Assembly: GCA_030431095.1 (NCBI GenBank)
Contig: JAUIJU010000003.1
Location: forward strand, 61,506 to 125,505
Source of the DNA: Gammaproteobacteria bacterium
GTDB lineage: Bacteria > Pseudomonadota > Gammaproteobacteria > Xanthomonadales > SZUA-36
Direction: 5' to 3'
Length of the DNA stretch: 64,000 nucleotides
Every line of letters begins with the position of its first letter. Within the stretch, counting starts at the first letter, position 1. The notes beneath the pieces were generated by a model. That model did not search any database. It was not told the DNA's origin and was given only the letters and a program-made list of their open reading frames with translations. Both the position numbers and the translations under genes were made by a program. Below, piece by piece: positions 1 through 9,087 of this stretch.

Positions 1-16
1 GAGCGCCTGATCCCAC

Positions 17-751
17 TCAGTCTTCGGGGCGCAGGATTCCGGTCCGGTACACCCCGTCCGGTTCCAGTTCCAGCCATCGACAGGCGGGCCCGGCTGCGTC
101 GGGCGTGAAGCGCGCACACCCCGGCAGGGAATTGCTGACCGACGAGGGGCAACCCAGGCCGGTGAGGCCAGCGCGTTCCATGGCGACGTCCTGGTGCACG
201 TGCCCCCACAGAACGAGCCGCACGTTCGGGTGTCGCGACAGCACGGCTTCGAAGTCTTCGGGGTTCTCCAGCCTGTAGCGGTCGATCCAGGGACTGCCTA
301 CCGGCCAGGGCTGGTGGTGCAGGGCCACCAGGGCCGGTTTGCCACTGTCCGCCAGGGCCTCGGAAAGACCGTCCAGCTGCCGCGGCGTAAATCGTCCGCC
401 GATCTCGCCCGGCTTGGCGCTGCCCACCAGCACGATGCGCCAGTCCGCGTCCAGCACCTCCGGCCCGTCAGCCGCGCATCGCGAAAAGTGGCGCGCCATG
501 AGCCCGGCATCATCGTGATTGCCCGGCGTGGACACCACCGGCGCGGAAAGTCGGCCGAAGGTCTCCGCCAGCCACGCATAGGATGCCGCTGAACCGTCTT
601 CACTGAGGTCACCGGTGGCCAGCACCAGGTCCGGTTGCCACGCCTCCACGGCGCGGAGCACGCGCACCAGGCCCGCACGCGGGTCCTGGCCGCGATAGAA
701 CTGGTCGGCCGGCCCCGGGACGTGGCAATCGGAGACCTGGACCAGCCTCAC
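17..751 (-). CDS. cpdA: CpdA-like metallophosphoesterase
   Basis: A 244-residue cytoplasmic calcineurin-like phosphoesterase, most like the class III 3',5'-cAMP phosphodiesterase CpdA, which lowers cAMP. The metal-ligand motifs are all visible in order: D8-x-H10, G47-D48, G77-N-H-D80, H145-H146 and G183-H-V-H186. The length is slightly shorter than the roughly 270 residues usual for CpdA. The start codon is GTG. There is no signal peptide. The next gene upstream (YegP-like) points the same way but is 109 bp away, so co-transcription is uncertain. A different cyclic-nucleotide or phospholipid substrate cannot be excluded from sequence alone. Confidence 0.8.
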   Translation of the reverse strand: MRLVQVSDCHVPGPADQFYRGQDPRAGLVRVLRAVEAWQPDLVLATGDLSEDGSAASYAWLAETFGRLSAPVVSTPGNHDDAGLMARHFSRCAADGPEVLDADWRIVLVGSAKPGEIGGRFTPRQLDGLSEALADSGKPALVALHHQPWPVGSPWIDRYRLENPEDFEAVLSRHPNVRLVLWGHVHQDVAMERAGLTGLGCPSSVSNSLPGCARFTPDAAGPACRWLELEPDGVYRTGILRPED

Positions 752-829
752 GAACCCACTCGTATGTTTGGGTATCGGCGCACGGCATGACCGCCGGCAC
801 CGGGCAGCCTCGCGAATCGTAAGGAACTA

Positions 830-849
830 CCGGGGCGAAACCGCCCCGG
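830..849 (-). terminator. GC hairpin downstream of the YegP-like gene
   Basis: A perfect 8-bp stem with a 4-base loop lies 11 bp beyond the stop of the leftward YegP-like gene. On the minus strand it is followed by TAGTTCCTTA rather than a clean T-run, so it is a weak intrinsic terminator candidate. Confidence 0.35.
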
Positions 850-860
850 CAAGTCGGGGA

Positions 861-1190
861 TCAGGCCTCGACCACCTCTGCGTCGGGTGCGTTGGCGGCA
901 ACAGACTTGATGCCGTTGGCGCAACCGCTGGTGGACTTGTACATCTGGCTCTTGCCGATGGGCTGGCCGTTGGCGGCCTTGAGCACGAAATAGCTGCGTC
1001 CGTCCTTCGCGGTCTTCACCTCGAAGCGTGCTTCGTTCTGGGAGTTCTTGCGCACGGACTCGATGCCGTTGGCGCAGGACTTGCGGGTCTTGTAGCCCTC
1101 GCCGGACAGGATGACCTGTCCATTGGTTGCCTTGAGCACGAACGTGTCCTGCCCGTCCTTCCGCTTGGAGCATACGAATTTTCCAGCCAT
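861..1190 (-). CDS. YegP/DUF1508 family protein
   Basis: A 109-residue protein built from two tandem copies of the DUF1508 module. Residues 1-50 and 52-100 share the pattern F-x-x-K-x-x-x-x-G, then F-V-L-K-A-x-N-G-Q, then S-x-C-x-N-G-I-x-S-V. This is the size and architecture of E. coli YegP and its relatives, whose function is poorly defined; some are linked to stress survival. There is no signal peptide. The start is supported by a GAGGAG ribosome-binding site about 7 bases upstream. The gene stands alone, with 110 to 190 bp of non-coding DNA on each side. Confidence 0.85.
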   Translation of the reverse strand: MAGKFVCSKRKDGQDTFVLKATNGQVILSGEGYKTRKSCANGIESVRKNSQNEARFEVKTAKDGRSYFVLKAANGQPIGKSQMYKSTSGCANGIKSVAANAPDAEVVEA

Positions 1191-1382
1191 GTTTACTGTC
1201 TCCTCGATGTGGATTTATTGCTTTCCCCCCCGCCACCACCCGGAAACCGCCGGGCATGACAGGAATACGTCATCATTCTGTGTCACCAGAATGACAGATT
1301 TACGACAGTCACCTGCCGACTCGGCCGGCGAAGGCGCGGGGCCAGTCGCCGGGCGGCACCCCCGCCGTGTCCCGTCCACCCG

Positions 1383-1823
1383 TCAGGGTTCGAACAGGAG
1401 CGTCAGGCGGTCACCATCCTGGACATCCAGCGCACGCGCCGTTCCCGCATTGAGCTCGAGCACGTATTGCGCCGGGTTACCACTGGGATAGGTGGGGCAG
1501 GGATCGGCCACGCAGGGCCGGGCATTCTGCGCCATGCCCACCAGGACCAGGTCGCTGTCGAAGTATAGGATATCAAGTGCGATGCGCGTGTTCTTCATCC
1601 AGAAGCTTCGCGGGGCCTCGCGCGGAAAAATGAACAGCATGCCGCGATCGTCCTCGAGATGTTCGACGAACATCAACCCGCGCATCTGCGCTTCCCGTGT
1701 GCGCGCCAGGCTGACACCGAATTCTTCACCCTTGAGCGACACGCGCGGCTCGGCGGCACAGCCGGTGCTGAGCAACACGGCGGCGAAGATGAAGAGGGCG
1801 AGACAGGTGGTGCGGGAGAACAT
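1383..1823 (-). CDS. DUF192 family lipoprotein
   Basis: A 146-residue exported protein. Residues 1-22 form a lipoprotein signal ending in L-L-S-T-G-C, so it is probably anchored at the outer membrane. The mature part is a DUF192 domain, recognised by M-R-G-L-M-F, the G-M-L-F-I-F segment, S-F-W-M-K-N-T and a C-terminal Y-V-L-E-L-N-A-G. DUF192 proteins are common but functionally undefined. The open frame continues upstream without a stop to about 2366, but that part is low-complexity translation of the repeat island. The ATG at 1823 directly before the signal peptide is the supported start. Confidence 0.8.
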   Translation of the reverse strand: MFSRTTCLALFIFAAVLLSTGCAAEPRVSLKGEEFGVSLARTREAQMRGLMFVEHLEDDRGMLFIFPREAPRSFWMKNTRIALDILYFDSDLVLVGMAQNARPCVADPCPTYPSGNPAQYVLELNAGTARALDVQDGDRLTLLFEP

Positions 1824-1920
1824 GCGCGCGATGATAGCAGGTGGGGGTGGGGATTTGGCTTGTCTGGGTATGACGGGTCTGTCGGTCGGTTTTGTTGGGT
1901 GGTTCTGTTGGGTGGTTCTG

Positions 1921-2205
1921 TTGACCGGGATCGGCTGGCGCACCCCGTTACGGGATCGGGACGTTGGCCTTCGGCTGCCCTCGCTGCCCTTCCGCTTGGT
2001 GGGAACGGCTCGCTTGCATGCGCTCCCGGGCTCATGCTTCATCACGAGGCTCGCCTCAGGCCGCTGAAGGCGGCCTGCCCCAGTCGCTCCGGTCGCTCGG
2101 CAACGACCCTTAAAAGATCCCGCAACGGGATGCCCCAGCCGCCCCCTGCATCGAGACCCTCCACCCCCACACATTTTGTTGGGGTGCTTTCTTGTCACCC
2201 TTCCG
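1921..2205 (+). repeat. left arm of diverged inverted repeat
   Basis: Left arm of a roughly 300-bp imperfect inverted repeat; the partner is 2483-2790 in opposite orientation. The best-conserved core, 2050-2100, matches the partner in about 50 bp with one or two mismatches, including TCGCCTCAGGCCGCTGAAGG. Flanking similarity (TTGACCGGG, the CCTTCGGC...CCCTCGCTGCCC block, CTTTC..TGT near the end) extends the homology to the full arm. It carries no convincing gene. Together with the spacer it fills the 1 kb between the DUF192 gene and the DUF4252 gene. Confidence 0.75.
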
Positions 2206-2482
2206 GGCCTTGTCGGCTGGGAAGTGCGTTTAGCACCATGGTGCCGCGCCACGTGGCCTCCATGGGTCGGCCCCTTCGAGTCGAACGGGGCGGCGTGCAC
2301 TGCCGGTTCGCTGCCGGAATCAGGCGATCTGAATGCCTGCCTGGTGGCATGACCCCGAGACCGCAAAAAGCCACATTAGACAGCCGACCAACGCGGTATC
2401 GAGAAGGCCCTTACTGCAGACCGCTTTTCCTTACGGCCCGGGAATAACTTTTGTGCAAGCGGGTGATAGGTAAGACGCGGTG
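2206..2482. other. non-coding spacer of the inverted-repeat island
   Basis: A 277-bp unique stretch between the two arms. I find no ORF with a ribosome-binding site, no tRNA-like cloverleaf and no transposase remnant. Base composition is a little lower in GC than the arms. Confidence 0.5.
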
Positions 2483-2790
2483 CCCCAGAAGAACCCCACC
2501 CAAAGAAAGTGATGACCGGGTCGGGTTCTCCGATGCAAGGGAACGGGTGGGTCCCCCTTGGGGCGGGCCATTAAGGAGAGAGCCGAGCGACCGGAGCGAC
2601 TTGGGCAGGCCGCCTTCAGCGGCCTGAGGCGAGCGCCATGATCTGACACGAGCCTAGAAAGCATACCGTGCGAGCCGTTCCAACCAAGCGCAGGGCAGCG
2701 AGGGAAGCCGAAGGCCGAACGACAGGCCCGCCCCAAGGGGGAACCACCCGTTCCCGACCAACACAGCAACCCAACCCGACCCGGTCAATC
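2483..2790 (-). repeat. right arm of diverged inverted repeat
   Basis: Reverse-complement partner of 1921-2205. The conserved core is at 2583-2634. It also contains CCCCACCCAAAGAAAGT near 2495, which mirrors the end of the left arm in degenerate form. Apparent short ORFs here are repetitive translations rather than genes. Confidence 0.75.
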
Positions 2791-2834
2791 ACGCACGAAA
2801 CCTTTAGTTGCCTCAACCGCACCACCCCAAACCC

Positions 2835-3380
2835 TCAAGGATTCGCTGCAATCTGCACGGCCGGCGTCATATCCATGTCCAGCGCCACCATGGTGTCGGC
2901 GAACATTTCCGGACGCAGGTCGCCCATGACGTTGACCACCACGGCCTCGTGTTCGTCGGCGCTGAGCACGGTGAGACCGGCGATGCGCGCGCCGTGGGCC
3001 TTGATCAGCATGACGGTGGTTTCACCCGCTTCGCGCACCAGGGCCACGGGCTCCCAGCCCTGGTCCTGCAGGCGCAGGCCCATGCGGTCGACGCGGCCGG
3101 CCACGGCAATGGGGTCGCCGTCGATTTCGTAGACCCGCACCCGCACCCCGTCCAGGCCAGCCAGGATGGCCTGCGTTTCCGGGTCTTCCCCGGTGTGCTT
3201 CGCCGCCAGGCGTAGCAGGGTCGGGCCGATGGACAGGGTCAGGGTGTTGTCCACGTCCAGGATGCCCAGCGAATCGAGGTCGGCGAAGCCTTCGCTGCTG
3301 CGCGGTGCGGTGAAACCGCAGCCGGCCAGCACCAGGGCCAGGCCGGCCGCGGCGAGTCGGGCCGTGCCCCGGAGCGTCAT
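2835..3380 (-). CDS. DUF4252 lipoprotein
   Basis: A 181-residue protein with a lipoprotein signal (L-V-L-A-G-C near residue 21). The remainder is a DUF4252 domain, clearly paralogous to the gene immediately upstream: both have E-D-P-E-T, L-x-G-V-R-(V/I)-x-V-Y-E, W-E-P-(V/I) and G-L-T-V in the same order. Its ATG at 3380 shares one base with the TGA of the upstream gene (TGATG), so translation is probably coupled. It is the last gene of the four-gene ECF sigma operon. DUF4252 proteins have no established biochemical role; the exported location and sigma-factor linkage suggest an envelope function, which is inference. Confidence 0.8.
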   Translation of the reverse strand: MTLRGTARLAAAGLALVLAGCGFTAPRSSEGFADLDSLGILDVDNTLTLSIGPTLLRLAAKHTGEDPETQAILAGLDGVRVRVYEIDGDPIAVAGRVDRMGLRLQDQGWEPVALVREAGETTVMLIKAHGARIAGLTVLSADEHEAVVVNVMGDLRPEMFADTMVALDMDMTPAVQIAANP

Positions 3381-3913
3381 CAATTCATGTCCATGTCGAC
3401 ATCGAACTTGTCCATGACCTGGCCCAGCTTCTCCGGGTCCATGTTGCCCAGGATGTTCATGAACACGGCCTCTTCATCGTTGACGGCCATCACGGTCAGG
3501 CCCTGCACGCCTTCACCGTCGAGCTTGATGAAGATCTGGACGTTCTCGTCGTCCTCGTTCACCTGCACGATGGGCTCCCAGTTCTGCGAGCTGAGCATGG
3601 ACTTGACGTCCTGGAGCTGGTCCATGGCCGGCAGCAGTTCTCCGCCGGTCTCGTAGACGTTGATGCGCACGCCCTTGAGGCCTTCCATCAGCTGGGCGGT
3701 CTCGGGGTCTTCCGCGCCGGCGGCCTTCGACATGAAATTCAGCAGCATGCCGCCGATGTTGACCATGACCTTGGGCTCGCCGTAGACCGCCTCCAGGCTG
3801 CCGAAATCCACGTAGCCCGGCAGGGCCTTCAGTTCATCTTCCTGCGCAGCGGCGGGCAGGGCCAGGCACGCGGCCAGGGCCGCGGTAATGACAGGTTTGA
3901 TCCAGCGTTTCAT
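3380..3913 (-). CDS. DUF4252 secreted protein
   Basis: A 177-residue protein with a Sec signal peptide (hydrophobic residues 8-22, likely cleavage after P-A-A-A-Q). It has a full DUF4252 domain, with strongly acidic composition and a Met/Asp-rich C-terminus. It has no lipobox, unlike its downstream paralogue, so the pair could be one soluble periplasmic and one lipid-anchored copy. The start overlaps the anti-sigma stop by ATGA and the stop overlaps the next start, which makes all four genes of this operon translationally linked. The function is unknown. Confidence 0.8.
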   Translation of the reverse strand: MKRWIKPVITAALAACLALPAAAQEDELKALPGYVDFGSLEAVYGEPKVMVNIGGMLLNFMSKAAGAEDPETAQLMEGLKGVRINVYETGGELLPAMDQLQDVKSMLSSQNWEPIVQVNEDDENVQIFIKLDGEGVQGLTVMAVNDEEAVFMNILGNMDPEKLGQVMDKFDVDMDMN

Positions 3914-4515
3914 GATTCTCTTTCCTCGTTCAGATCCAGTTGGTCCACCAGCGTGCGGACAGTGTTTTTCTGCACCGGGTCGCGCATACCGACGCCGATG
4001 GTGTGCTCAATTTCGCGCTCGGTGGCGCGGCTGGCCTTGGCCAGGTAGTTGAAGGCCACGGCCAGGTCCTGGCGCGCCTGCGCCAGCTCGGCCGCGGAAG
4101 GCTCGCGGGGGCCTGACAACTGCATGCCGAAGACCACCACCAGCGGTACGGCCGCCAGCGCCATGGCCCAGCGCGGCTCGAACCAGCGACGGCCGGGCGC
4201 CGCATGTTGTCGCGCAGCATGCCGTCCGGCCGATCCGCCGGCGGCGGCCAGGCGCAGCGATTCCTGCTCGGCCGGAATGCGCTGCAACTTCTCGCGCAGG
4301 CTTTCCGGCGCCCGCTCGACGGGTATGGCGGCCATGACCTGCTGTAGCTGGTAGGCCTCGATGATGGCCCGCGCCAGCTGCCGGTCGGCCTCGGCCTGGG
4401 CCTTGAGGGCATCGGCCCCGGCCTCGTCCAGCTCACCGTCGAGCAGCGCGTTGATCTGCGCCTCCCACTCGTCCATGTCCAGCCGGTTCGTGTCGTGTGA
4501 TTCCTTGTTGCTCAT
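3910..4515 (-). CDS. anti-sigma factor of the ECF operon
   Basis: A 201-residue protein with a cytoplasmic N-terminus containing the short anti-sigma-like helix region (I-N-A-L-L-D-G-E-L, residues 21-29). A single transmembrane helix lies around residues 117-133 (W-A-M-A-L-A-A-V-P-L-V-V-V-F-G-M), followed by a periplasmic C-terminal part. It overlaps the ECF sigma stop by 4 bases (ATGA), the usual arrangement for a sigma and its membrane-bound inhibitor. No zinc-binding H-x-x-x-C-x-x-C motif is seen, so it is not a ZAS-type anti-sigma. The role is inferred from gene order and topology. Confidence 0.75.
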   Translation of the reverse strand: MSNKESHDTNRLDMDEWEAQINALLDGELDEAGADALKAQAEADRQLARAIIEAYQLQQVMAAIPVERAPESLREKLQRIPAEQESLRLAAAGGSAGRHAARQHAAPGRRWFEPRWAMALAAVPLVVVFGMQLSGPREPSAAELAQARQDLAVAFNYLAKASRATEREIEHTIGVGMRDPVQKNTVRTLVDQLDLNEERES

Positions 4516-4997
4516 GGTCTTACCTCGGCCAGCTGCTCGCGCAGCTGTTTTCTTGCCCGGTGCAGGTATACCTTGACCTGCGTGAGCGTGAGTTCGGTGG
4601 CGTTGGCCACCTCCTCGTAGCTGTGCTGCTGAATGTCCCGCAGCACCACCAGTGTTCGGTAGGGCTCTTTCAGCCCCTGGATGGCCCGCTGCAGCCAGCG
4701 GCCCAGTTCACCCTGCTGCGCCCCCGCCATCGGGCCGTGTTCTTCCACCGCCTGGACTTCGGTCAGCTCGGTTTCGGGCTTGCGCCGCCGCAACCGATCC
4801 AGGCAGGTATTGCGCGTCACCTTCATCAGCCAGGGCTTGATGCGCTCCGGGTCGATGTCGTCCCGGTGGTTCCACAACTTGATGAAGGCTTCCTGCGTGG
4901 CGTCTTCCGCCTCGCTGGCGTCCTTGAGCAGGTACCTGGCCAGCGACCACGCCTGGTCCTGGTAGGCCCTCACCCACTGTTGGTATTCCCTGCTCAT
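4512..4997 (-). CDS. ECF-type RNA polymerase sigma factor
   Basis: A 161-residue group 4 sigma factor with regions 2 and 4 only. Region 2 is marked by A-x-D-A-T-Q-E-A-F-I-K-L-W and R-N-T-C-L-D-R-L-R-R-R. Region 4 is marked by Y-R-T-L-V-V-L-R-D, S-Y-E-E-V-A-N-A-T and V-K-V-Y-L-H-R-A-R-K-Q-L-R. It heads the operon with its anti-sigma and two DUF4252 genes. A candidate autoregulatory promoter lies just upstream, very close to the ATG, so the transcript may be nearly leaderless. The inducing signal is unknown. Confidence 0.9.
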   Translation of the reverse strand: MSREYQQWVRAYQDQAWSLARYLLKDASEAEDATQEAFIKLWNHRDDIDPERIKPWLMKVTRNTCLDRLRRRKPETELTEVQAVEEHGPMAGAQQGELGRWLQRAIQGLKEPYRTLVVLRDIQQHSYEEVANATELTLTQVKVYLHRARKQLREQLAEVRP

Positions 4998-5006
4998 CTC
5001 ACTGAA

Positions 5007-5035
5007 CTATACGTACGCCCCGGCAAATGGTTACA
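5007..5035 (-). promoter_or_regulatory. candidate ECF-type autoregulatory promoter
   Basis: On the minus strand, TGTAACC (5035-5029) is followed after 15 bases by CGTATAG (5013-5007). An AAC-containing -35 and a CGT-containing -10 are typical of ECF sigma promoters. The second ECF locus in this window has TGTAAGG-N15-CGTC in the equivalent place. The -10 ends only 10 bases from the start codon. Confidence 0.4.
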
Positions 5036-5097
5036 GATTGGTTGCACGATTCGGCCGCATTCCCCACGGCATCGTGTTTTTGAGGGCAGGCGCAGCC

Positions 5098-5123
5098 CTT
5101 GAAAACGTTTTTTACAGCCATAT
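5098..5123 (+). promoter_or_regulatory. sigma32-type heat-shock promoter of groESL
   Basis: CTTGAAA at 5098-5104 matches the sigma32 -35 consensus exactly. After 11 bases, AGCCATAT (5116-5123) matches CCCCATNT at six of eight positions. It lies 118 bp upstream of the groES start. No CIRCE inverted repeat is visible, so sigma32 control fits better than HrcA control. Confidence 0.65.
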
Positions 5124-5240
5124 GTGGTGGAGCAGGCCCCGCTGTCGGCGACACTGCCGGCGCGGGAGCGGAAACAGTGCCGGCCCGCGGCTCGGGCCGA
5201 ACCATCAACATCAGGTTTGAACAATGAGGGAGTTATTCCT

Positions 5241-5531
5241 ATGAACCTTCGTCCCCTACACGACCGCGTCATCGTCAAGCGCATGGAAGAAGAACGCCTG
5301 TCCGCCGGCGGCATCGTCATCCCGGACTCGGCCACCGAAAAGCCGGTTCGCGGTGAAGTCGTCGCCGTGGGTAACGGCAAGATCCTGGAGAACGGCGAAA
5401 AGCGCGATCTCGACGTCAAGGCCGGCGATACCGTGCTGTTCGGCAAGTACTCGGGCACCGAGGTCAAGGTCGATGGCGAGGAACTGCTCGTCATGCGCGA
5501 AGAAGACATCATGGCCGTGATCGAAGGCTGA
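5241..5531 (+). CDS. groES: GroES co-chaperonin
   Basis: A 96-residue 10-kDa chaperonin that caps the GroEL ring. Recognised from [14 protein letters not shown] at the N-terminus, the mobile loop [13 protein letters not shown], and the [14 protein letters not shown] end. The frame is open upstream to 5124, but the ATG at 5241 has GAGGGAG about 8 bases before it and gives the family length. It is followed 56 bp later by groEL. Confidence 0.97.
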   Translation: MNLRPLHDRVIVKRMEEERLSAGGIVIPDSATEKPVRGEVVAVGNGKILENGEKRDLDVKAGDTVLFGKYSGTEVKVDGEELLVMREEDIMAVIEG

Positions 5532-5584
5532 TTGCCCCGGCACAGCAGATTCACGCAAGAATCCACGCAATTTTGAGGAAATAG

Positions 5585-7231
<1,647 letters not shown>

Positions 7232-7260
7232 GGGAGTTCTCCCTGCAACCCCGCAAGACC

Positions 7261-7291
7261 GGGGTCAGAGTAAGTTCCTTACTCTGACCCC
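7261..7291 (+). repeat. REP-like palindrome (GGGGTCAGAGTAA type)
   Basis: A 31-bp near-perfect palindrome, GGGGTCAGAGTAA-gttcc-TTACTCTGACCCC in outline. A second full copy is at 8588-8618. This motif class resembles the REP palindromes spread by RAYT transposases in many gammaproteobacteria (family knowledge; no RAYT gene lies in this window). Confidence 0.7.
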
Positions 7292-7301
7292 ATCAACTCC
7301 G

Positions 7302-7332
7302 AAAAACCCCGCCCTCGTGGCGGGGTTTTTTT
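7302..7332 (+). terminator. intrinsic terminator of groESL
   Basis: A-run, CCCCGCC-ctcgt-GGCGGGG stem, then seven T. It lies 70 bp past the groEL stop. An almost identical terminator follows the duplicated groEL tail at 8627-8655. Confidence 0.9.
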
Positions 7333-7370
7333 GGGGTCAGGTTCAGGTCGTATTCCAGTATTCAAACCCC
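7333..7370 (+). repeat. second REP-like fragment
   Basis: GGGGTCAGGTTCAGGTCGTA followed 11 bases later by AAACCCC, an imperfect palindrome directly abutting the terminator. It is typical of extragenic repeat debris and marks the left side of the inserted AT-richer gene. Confidence 0.45.
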
Positions 7371-7465
7371 GGGGGCTAGTTCACCTGAGCCGCATTGGGG
7401 AACCTTTCTGGGTACGCGCCGGAGCAAAGTATTTCCAAAAAATTGTTCGAGAGAAAAAGATCGAC

Positions 7466-8338
7466 ATGAAAAGGACTTCAGTACTCATCGCGCTTGCGAT
7501 CTTTTGCATCATCGCAACCGGTTTTTCTGCCACAACATCCGCGTCAACCCATTCGGCCGAGTGCCATGGCTGTACGTCTCAGAATATGGCCAACACTGCG
7601 ATGCAAACAACGGAACAGGGCACGGTGTTTGTTTTTAATAAAGTTTCAAAAGATGTAAAAAAATATGCCGTCTTCACCGAATTTGTCGACTCCGACCCGT
7701 TTACGAAAGTGACAAATGCGTTTATTCAGCCAACGCCTGCTGACCTTAAAGATGATTACGCTGATTGGATTGACCTTGTAGCTACTGCTGTAGCAGGAGC
7801 CATTGATTTACCAGGTGATTTCCCAATTGCCACGATCGCGGGCGCACTTGAAGACCTGCAATACTTTGAGGGGCAGTTGCAGTTTGAATACCGAAATAAC
7901 AATCTTGCCGGCTTCCAATCGGGTCTTCGAGCCCTCGTGCGATCCTGGGGATCCGCAAATATCCCATTCGCCAGTTTTGGCAGCCTGATCGCTCCACCTC
8001 GCCTTACCATCAGGTTTTCAGATGGCTCCAGCGTCGAAGTTGAAATTACGTCCAGCTATAACGCGACAACAGGAAATTATGACGTTTCGGTTGCCACGAC
8101 TTACGCTAATTCAGCACTGGACTCTGAAGGCAATCCGATCCCGTCAAGCGTGAGTGGTCTCGGATGGTCAGGCTTCAGTGTTACCGGTTCCTCAATGGTT
8201 CTTGCCGAATGGATTGCAAGAGCACAGGCAGCGGGAGTTCCTTTTCTTGGACCCAGCAGCCCACCACCAACCGGTGGCACCATGGAGTGTGAAATTCACG
8301 GCGAAGTCATCTATTGTGAGGTGCGTGAGAACCAGTAA
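7466..8338 (+). CDS. AT-richer secreted protein of unknown function
   Basis: A 290-residue protein with a clear signal peptide (M-K-R-T-S then a hydrophobic run to about residue 24). I do not recognise a domain. The mature N-terminus has a C-x-x-C motif (E-C-H-G-C-T) and the C-terminus has a second Cys pair (M-E-C-E-I...Y-C-E-V). The middle looks beta-rich, with an F-S-D-G-S-S-V-E-V-E-I segment. Codon use is clearly more AT-rich than any neighbour, which suggests recent transfer. The frame is open upstream to 7331, but the ATG at 7466 directly precedes the signal peptide. It is bounded on both sides by groEL 3'-end and terminator copies. Confidence 0.7.
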   Translation: MKRTSVLIALAIFCIIATGFSATTSASTHSAECHGCTSQNMANTAMQTTEQGTVFVFNKVSKDVKKYAVFTEFVDSDPFTKVTNAFIQPTPADLKDDYADWIDLVATAVAGAIDLPGDFPIATIAGALEDLQYFEGQLQFEYRNNNLAGFQSGLRALVRSWGSANIPFASFGSLIAPPRLTIRFSDGSSVEVEITSSYNATTGNYDVSVATTYANSALDSEGNPIPSSVSGLGWSGFSVTGSSMVLAEWIARAQAAGVPFLGPSSPPPTGGTMECEIHGEVIYCEVRENQ

Positions 8339-8431
8339 GCCGTTGCAGTGACCCGTCTCCCCGCGCAGGCGAGAATGAGGTTGCGGCATTGGCGGAGCCA
8401 AAAAAGCGGCTGAATGAAGCCGTAGCGCGTG

Positions 8432-8563
8432 CAGAACGCGGCCAGCATCGCCGGCCTGATGATCACCACCGAAGCGATGATCGCCGAACTGCCCAAGGAA
8501 GACGCCCCGATGCCGGGCGGCGGTGACATGGGCGGTATGGGTGGTATGGGTGGCATGATGTAA
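8432..8563 (+). pseudogene. duplicated groEL 3' end (fragment)
   Basis: An in-frame remnant of the last 43 codons of a groEL, from Q-N-A-A-S-I-A-G to the G-G-M tail and TAA. It corresponds to 7100-7234 of the intact gene. Differences are mostly synonymous (GAA GCG for GAG GCC, GAA CTG CCC for GAG CTT CCG) and one replacement gives the family-typical Q-N-A-A-S instead of Q-H-A-A-S. It cannot encode a chaperonin. The synonymous pattern says it came from another functional groEL rather than decaying in place. Confidence 0.85.
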
Positions 8564-8587
8564 GCCAGCCTTCCGGCAACCTCGATC

Positions 8588-8618
8588 GGGGTCAGAGTAA
8601 GTCCCTTACTCTGACCCC
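8588..8618 (+). repeat. REP-like palindrome, second copy
   Basis: A 31-bp palindrome differing from 7261-7291 only in the loop. It has the same position relative to a groEL stop and terminator as the first copy. Confidence 0.7.
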
Positions 8619-8626
8619 TTTCATCG

Positions 8627-8655
8627 AAAAACCCCGCCCTCGTGGCGGGGTTTTT
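8627..8655 (+). terminator. duplicate groEL-type intrinsic terminator
   Basis: The same CCCCGCC/GGCGGGG stem with A-run and T5 as at 7302-7332. It also lies 45 bp past the end of the leftward toxin gene, so it may serve as a bidirectional terminator. Confidence 0.85.
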
Positions 8656-8700
8656 GTTGGTGTAGACAGGAAGGCGGAACGTGACGGGATGGGCGAAGGG

Positions 8701-9087
8701 CTACAAGCGGACGAGACTGGCCTTTATCCATGGCAAGAGGTGCTTGAAATCCGCCTCCCCGCGCTCCAGCAACCCGACCAGGAATGCATGAGCTTCCGGG
8801 CCAACGACATCCATTTTCCACCCGTTCATGCGCAGGAAAACATCGGTCGCGAAGAAAGCGACGCGCTTGTTGCCATCTACGAAAGGGTGGTTGAGCAGTA
8901 ACGACTCGAACTGGGCCGTGGCCATTTCTTCCAGGGATTCGTAGTAACCGGTCTGCGCCCGGTAGAGCGCGCTTTCCAACAAGCCCCGGTCGCGAATACC
9001 TTCGCGACCTCCGAAACGCACGATGAGGCGCTCATGAATTGCGAGCACCTCGTCGACAGATAAAAAGTTGACCGGTTTACTGGGCAA
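8701..9087 (-). CDS. Doc/Fic-family death-on-curing toxin
   Basis: A 128-residue toxin of the Doc subfamily of Fic proteins. The core motif H67-P-F-V-D-G-N-K-R75 is intact, and the N-terminal F-L-S-V-D-E-V-L-A-I-H-E-R-L is typical of Doc. P1 Doc phosphorylates EF-Tu; many other Fic proteins AMPylate targets. D-G-N rather than A-N in the motif leaves the chemistry open. There is no ATG; the best start is TTG at 9087, which overlaps the antitoxin end by 11 bases. The frame is open further upstream, but that part is an out-of-frame reading of the antitoxin gene. Confidence 0.8.
   Translation of the reverse strand: MPSKPVNFLSVDEVLAIHERLIVRFGGREGIRDRGLLESALYRAQTGYYESLEEMATAQFESLLLNHPFVDGNKRVAFFATDVFLRMNGWKMDVVGPEAHAFLVGLLERGEADFKHLLPWIKASLVRL

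Noticed and set aside
1824..2366. N-terminal extension of the DUF192 gene
   Set aside because: The extension is a translation of the repeat island; the lipoprotein signal begins at the ATG at 1823.
2206..2482. tRNA-like element in the repeat spacer
   Set aside because: A T-loop-like TTCGAGTCG is present, but no acceptor, D or anticodon stem can be drawn.
8432..8563. a second functional groEL
   Set aside because: Only the last 43 codons are present; no upstream chaperonin sequence exists in the window.
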